Positions 62,694 through 64,000 of a stretch of DNA of 64,000 nucleotides are shown here, piece after piece. Position numbers and translations under genes: made by a program. The stretch covers positions 496,001 through 560,000 of the forward strand of contig NZ_QSNT01000002.1 of NCBI RefSeq assembly GCF_009498525.1. The letters are read 5' to 3'. A model generated the notes under the pieces. That model was not told where the DNA came from and ran no database searches. It saw only the letters and a program-made list of their open reading frames with translations. The stretch is from Rhizobium sp. ICMP 5592. GTDB taxonomy: Bacteria; Pseudomonadota; Alphaproteobacteria; Rhizobiales; Rhizobiaceae. Numbering within the stretch: position 1 is the first letter of the stretch; each line of letters begins with the position of its first letter.

Positions 62694-63680
62694 TTACGGC
62701 AGGTCCATATGATAGCACGCCGCGGTCTGGCCGGGGCGCACCTGCTCGGTCGGCGGCGCCTTCGTTCGACAGATATCCGTCGCCTTCCAGCAGCGTGGCG
62801 AGAAGACGCAGCCGGGCGGCGGGTTGAGCGGCGAGGGCGGATCGCCCTGCAGGCGGATACGCTCGCGACCGCGCGCCAGCTTCGGATCGGGGATCGGTGC
62901 CGCTGAGAACAGCGCCTGGGTATAGGGATGCGCCGGATGGTCGAAGACGGTGGCGGCGGAACCCGCTTCCACCACCTTGCCGAGGTAGAGCACCAGCACG
63001 TCGTCCGAGATCAGGCGCACGACGGAGAGGTCGTGGCTGATGAAGATCAGCGTCAGGCCGAACTCCTTGCGCAGCTTGCGCAGAAGCGTGATCACCTGGC
63101 CCTGGATCGAGACGTCGAGGGCCGAGACCGGCTCGTCGCAGACGATCAGTTTCGGCCGCGTGATGACGGCACGGGCGATGCCGATGCGCTGTGCCTGTCC
63201 GCCGGAGAATTCGTGCGGATAACGGTTGATCATTTCCGGCACCAGGCCGACCGCCGCCATGATTTCACGCACTCGGTCCTGCCGCTGTGCTCTCGTGAGC
63301 TTCGGCTCGAATACGGTGAGCGGTTCGGCAATGATGTCGCCAACGGTCATGCGCGGATCGAGCGAGGCGATCGGGTCCTGGAAGATGATCTGCATGTCGC
63401 GGCGGGCGGCGCGCATTTCCTCTTCCGAGAGATCCAGGAGGTTGCCGCCCTGCCACATGATGCGGCCCTTCTGCGCCTTGATCAGCCGCAGGATGGAACG
63501 GCCGAGCGTGGACTTGCCGCAGCCGGATTCGCCGACGATGCCGAGCGTGCGCCCGGTCGTCAGCTCAAAACTGACATCGTTGACCGCCGTCAAAATCATC
63601 GGCGGCTTGAAGAAGGATTTGGACGGCAGTTCGAACTCGGTGGTCAGGTGCTCGACCTTCAGAAGCGTTTGCTCAGCCAT
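62694..63680 (-). CDS. peptide ABC transporter ATPase, DppF/OppF type
   Basis: A 328-residue ATPase with Walker A GESGCGKST (about residue 52), signature FSGGQAQRIGIAR, Walker B IVCDEPVSALD and the C-terminal Cys motif (PGCVFSPRCWKATDIC) typical of oligopeptide ATPases. It pairs with the DppD-type gene that overlaps it by eight bases. It drives import of peptides or related solutes. Confidence 0.94.
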   Translation of the reverse strand: MAEQTLLKVEHLTTEFELPSKSFFKPPMILTAVNDVSFELTTGRTLGIVGESGCGKSTLGRSILRLIKAQKGRIMWQGGNLLDLSEEEMRAARRDMQIIFQDPIASLDPRMTVGDIIAEPLTVFEPKLTRAQRQDRVREIMAAVGLVPEMINRYPHEFSGGQAQRIGIARAVITRPKLIVCDEPVSALDVSIQGQVITLLRKLRKEFGLTLIFISHDLSVVRLISDDVLVLYLGKVVEAGSAATVFDHPAHPYTQALFSAAPIPDPKLARGRERIRLQGDPPSPLNPPPGCVFSPRCWKATDICRTKAPPTEQVRPGQTAACYHMDLP

Positions 63681-64000
63681 GGACGAGGCTCCGTTCCTGA
63701 TTAGCCGAAAGGGGATGGAAGCAGGCGGCGCAACGCTGCGGTGTCAGCCGATCGAGCGGCGGCGCCGCATCCAGACAGTCGTCTTCCACATGGGCGCAGC
63801 GCGGCGAGAAGGAACAGCCGCGCGGCAAGTGCATCAGGTTCGGCGGTCGGCCGGGAATGACGGCGAGATCGTCGACGTCCTGATCCGGCCGCGGGATGGA
63901 GGCGTGCAGCGCCGCCGTATAGGGATGAGCCGGATTTTCGTAGAGCTCTTCGACAGGTGCTTCCTCGACGATGCGGCCGGCATACATGACGGCGACGCGG
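63673..64000 (-). CDS. peptide ABC transporter ATPase, DppD/OppD type, 5' end cut by window edge
   Basis: Only the C-terminal about 108 codons are present: RVAVMYAGRIVEEA, HPYTAALHASIP and the Cys motif GCSFSPRCAH. The frame is open to base 64000, so the ATP-binding core lies outside. It is upstream of and overlapping the DppF-type gene in the same operon. Confidence 0.93.
   Translation of the reverse strand, partial: RVAVMYAGRIVEEAPVEELYENPAHPYTAALHASIPRPDQDVDDLAVIPGRPPNLMHLPRGCSFSPRCAHVEDDCLDAAPPLDRLTPQRCAACFHPLSANQERSLVHG

Overview
The window looks like chromosomal DNA of a Rhizobiaceae bacterium (Rhizobium/Agrobacterium group). The reasons are the gbpR-chvE-gguABC block, a BacA peptide transporter, a bdhA-xdhA-xdhB gene order, a membrane-bound PuuD-type urate oxidase, high GC, and short rhizobial intergenic palindromes. 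No rRNA, tRNA, CRISPR array, phage or insertion sequence was seen. Genes are densely packed, many with 1-8 base overlaps.

Layout. 1-9.6 kb: a LysR regulator (gbpR, cut by the left edge) diverges from a sugar ABC transporter (chvE, gguA, gguB) followed by a non-phosphorylative pentose/sugar-acid route to 2-oxoglutarate (gguC/araD1, a semialdehyde dehydrogenase, an IlvD/Edd dehydratase). RNA hairpins sit in most gaps of this operon. 9.6-18 kb: three EamA transporters, an ABC exporter, and a transglutaminase / alpha-E / ATP-grasp trio predicted to make an unknown peptide. 18-27.7 kb: RhlE helicase, an MttB-like methyltransferase, a hybrid histidine kinase, and a split tRNA wobble-uridine pair (MnmD and an MnmC-like oxidase) whose start codons overlap head to head.

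27.8-43.4 kb: purine breakdown. The forward genes are puuE, uraD, a HepT-like orphan, allA, uraH and a phosphoesterase. The reverse genes are lldD, guaD, puuD, then xdhC, xdhB, xdhA and bdhA. Together they cover guanine to xanthine to urate to allantoin to ureidoglycolate to glyoxylate, with some steps outside the window. A LysR regulator lies inside the block.

43.6-53.3 kb: glpK, a glycosyltransferase-like orphan, LD-carboxypeptidase, a serine hydrolase, and an ECF42-type sigma factor with its DGPF partner and an AHSA1 protein. The DGPF-sigma operon and the AHSA1 gene carry the same promoter-like sequence (TGTCGG, 17 bases, CGTC). A GNAT enzyme, a flavin monooxygenase and methionine aminopeptidase follow. 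53.4-64 kb: a PadR regulator with a duplicated operator-start region, bacA, a polysaccharide deacetylase, nnrU, a YfgM-like protein and der, an OhrR-like regulator, a toxin remnant, a GT4 glycosyltransferase, 2-keto-3-deoxygluconate kinase, and the ATPases of a peptide ABC transporter cut by the right edge.

No wholly new multi-gene system is proven. The best leads are the shared ECF promoter, the HepT-like protein without its RNase motif inside the purine operon, a 2H phosphoesterase relative that has lost a catalytic histidine, the padR duplication, and the ATP-grasp trio.
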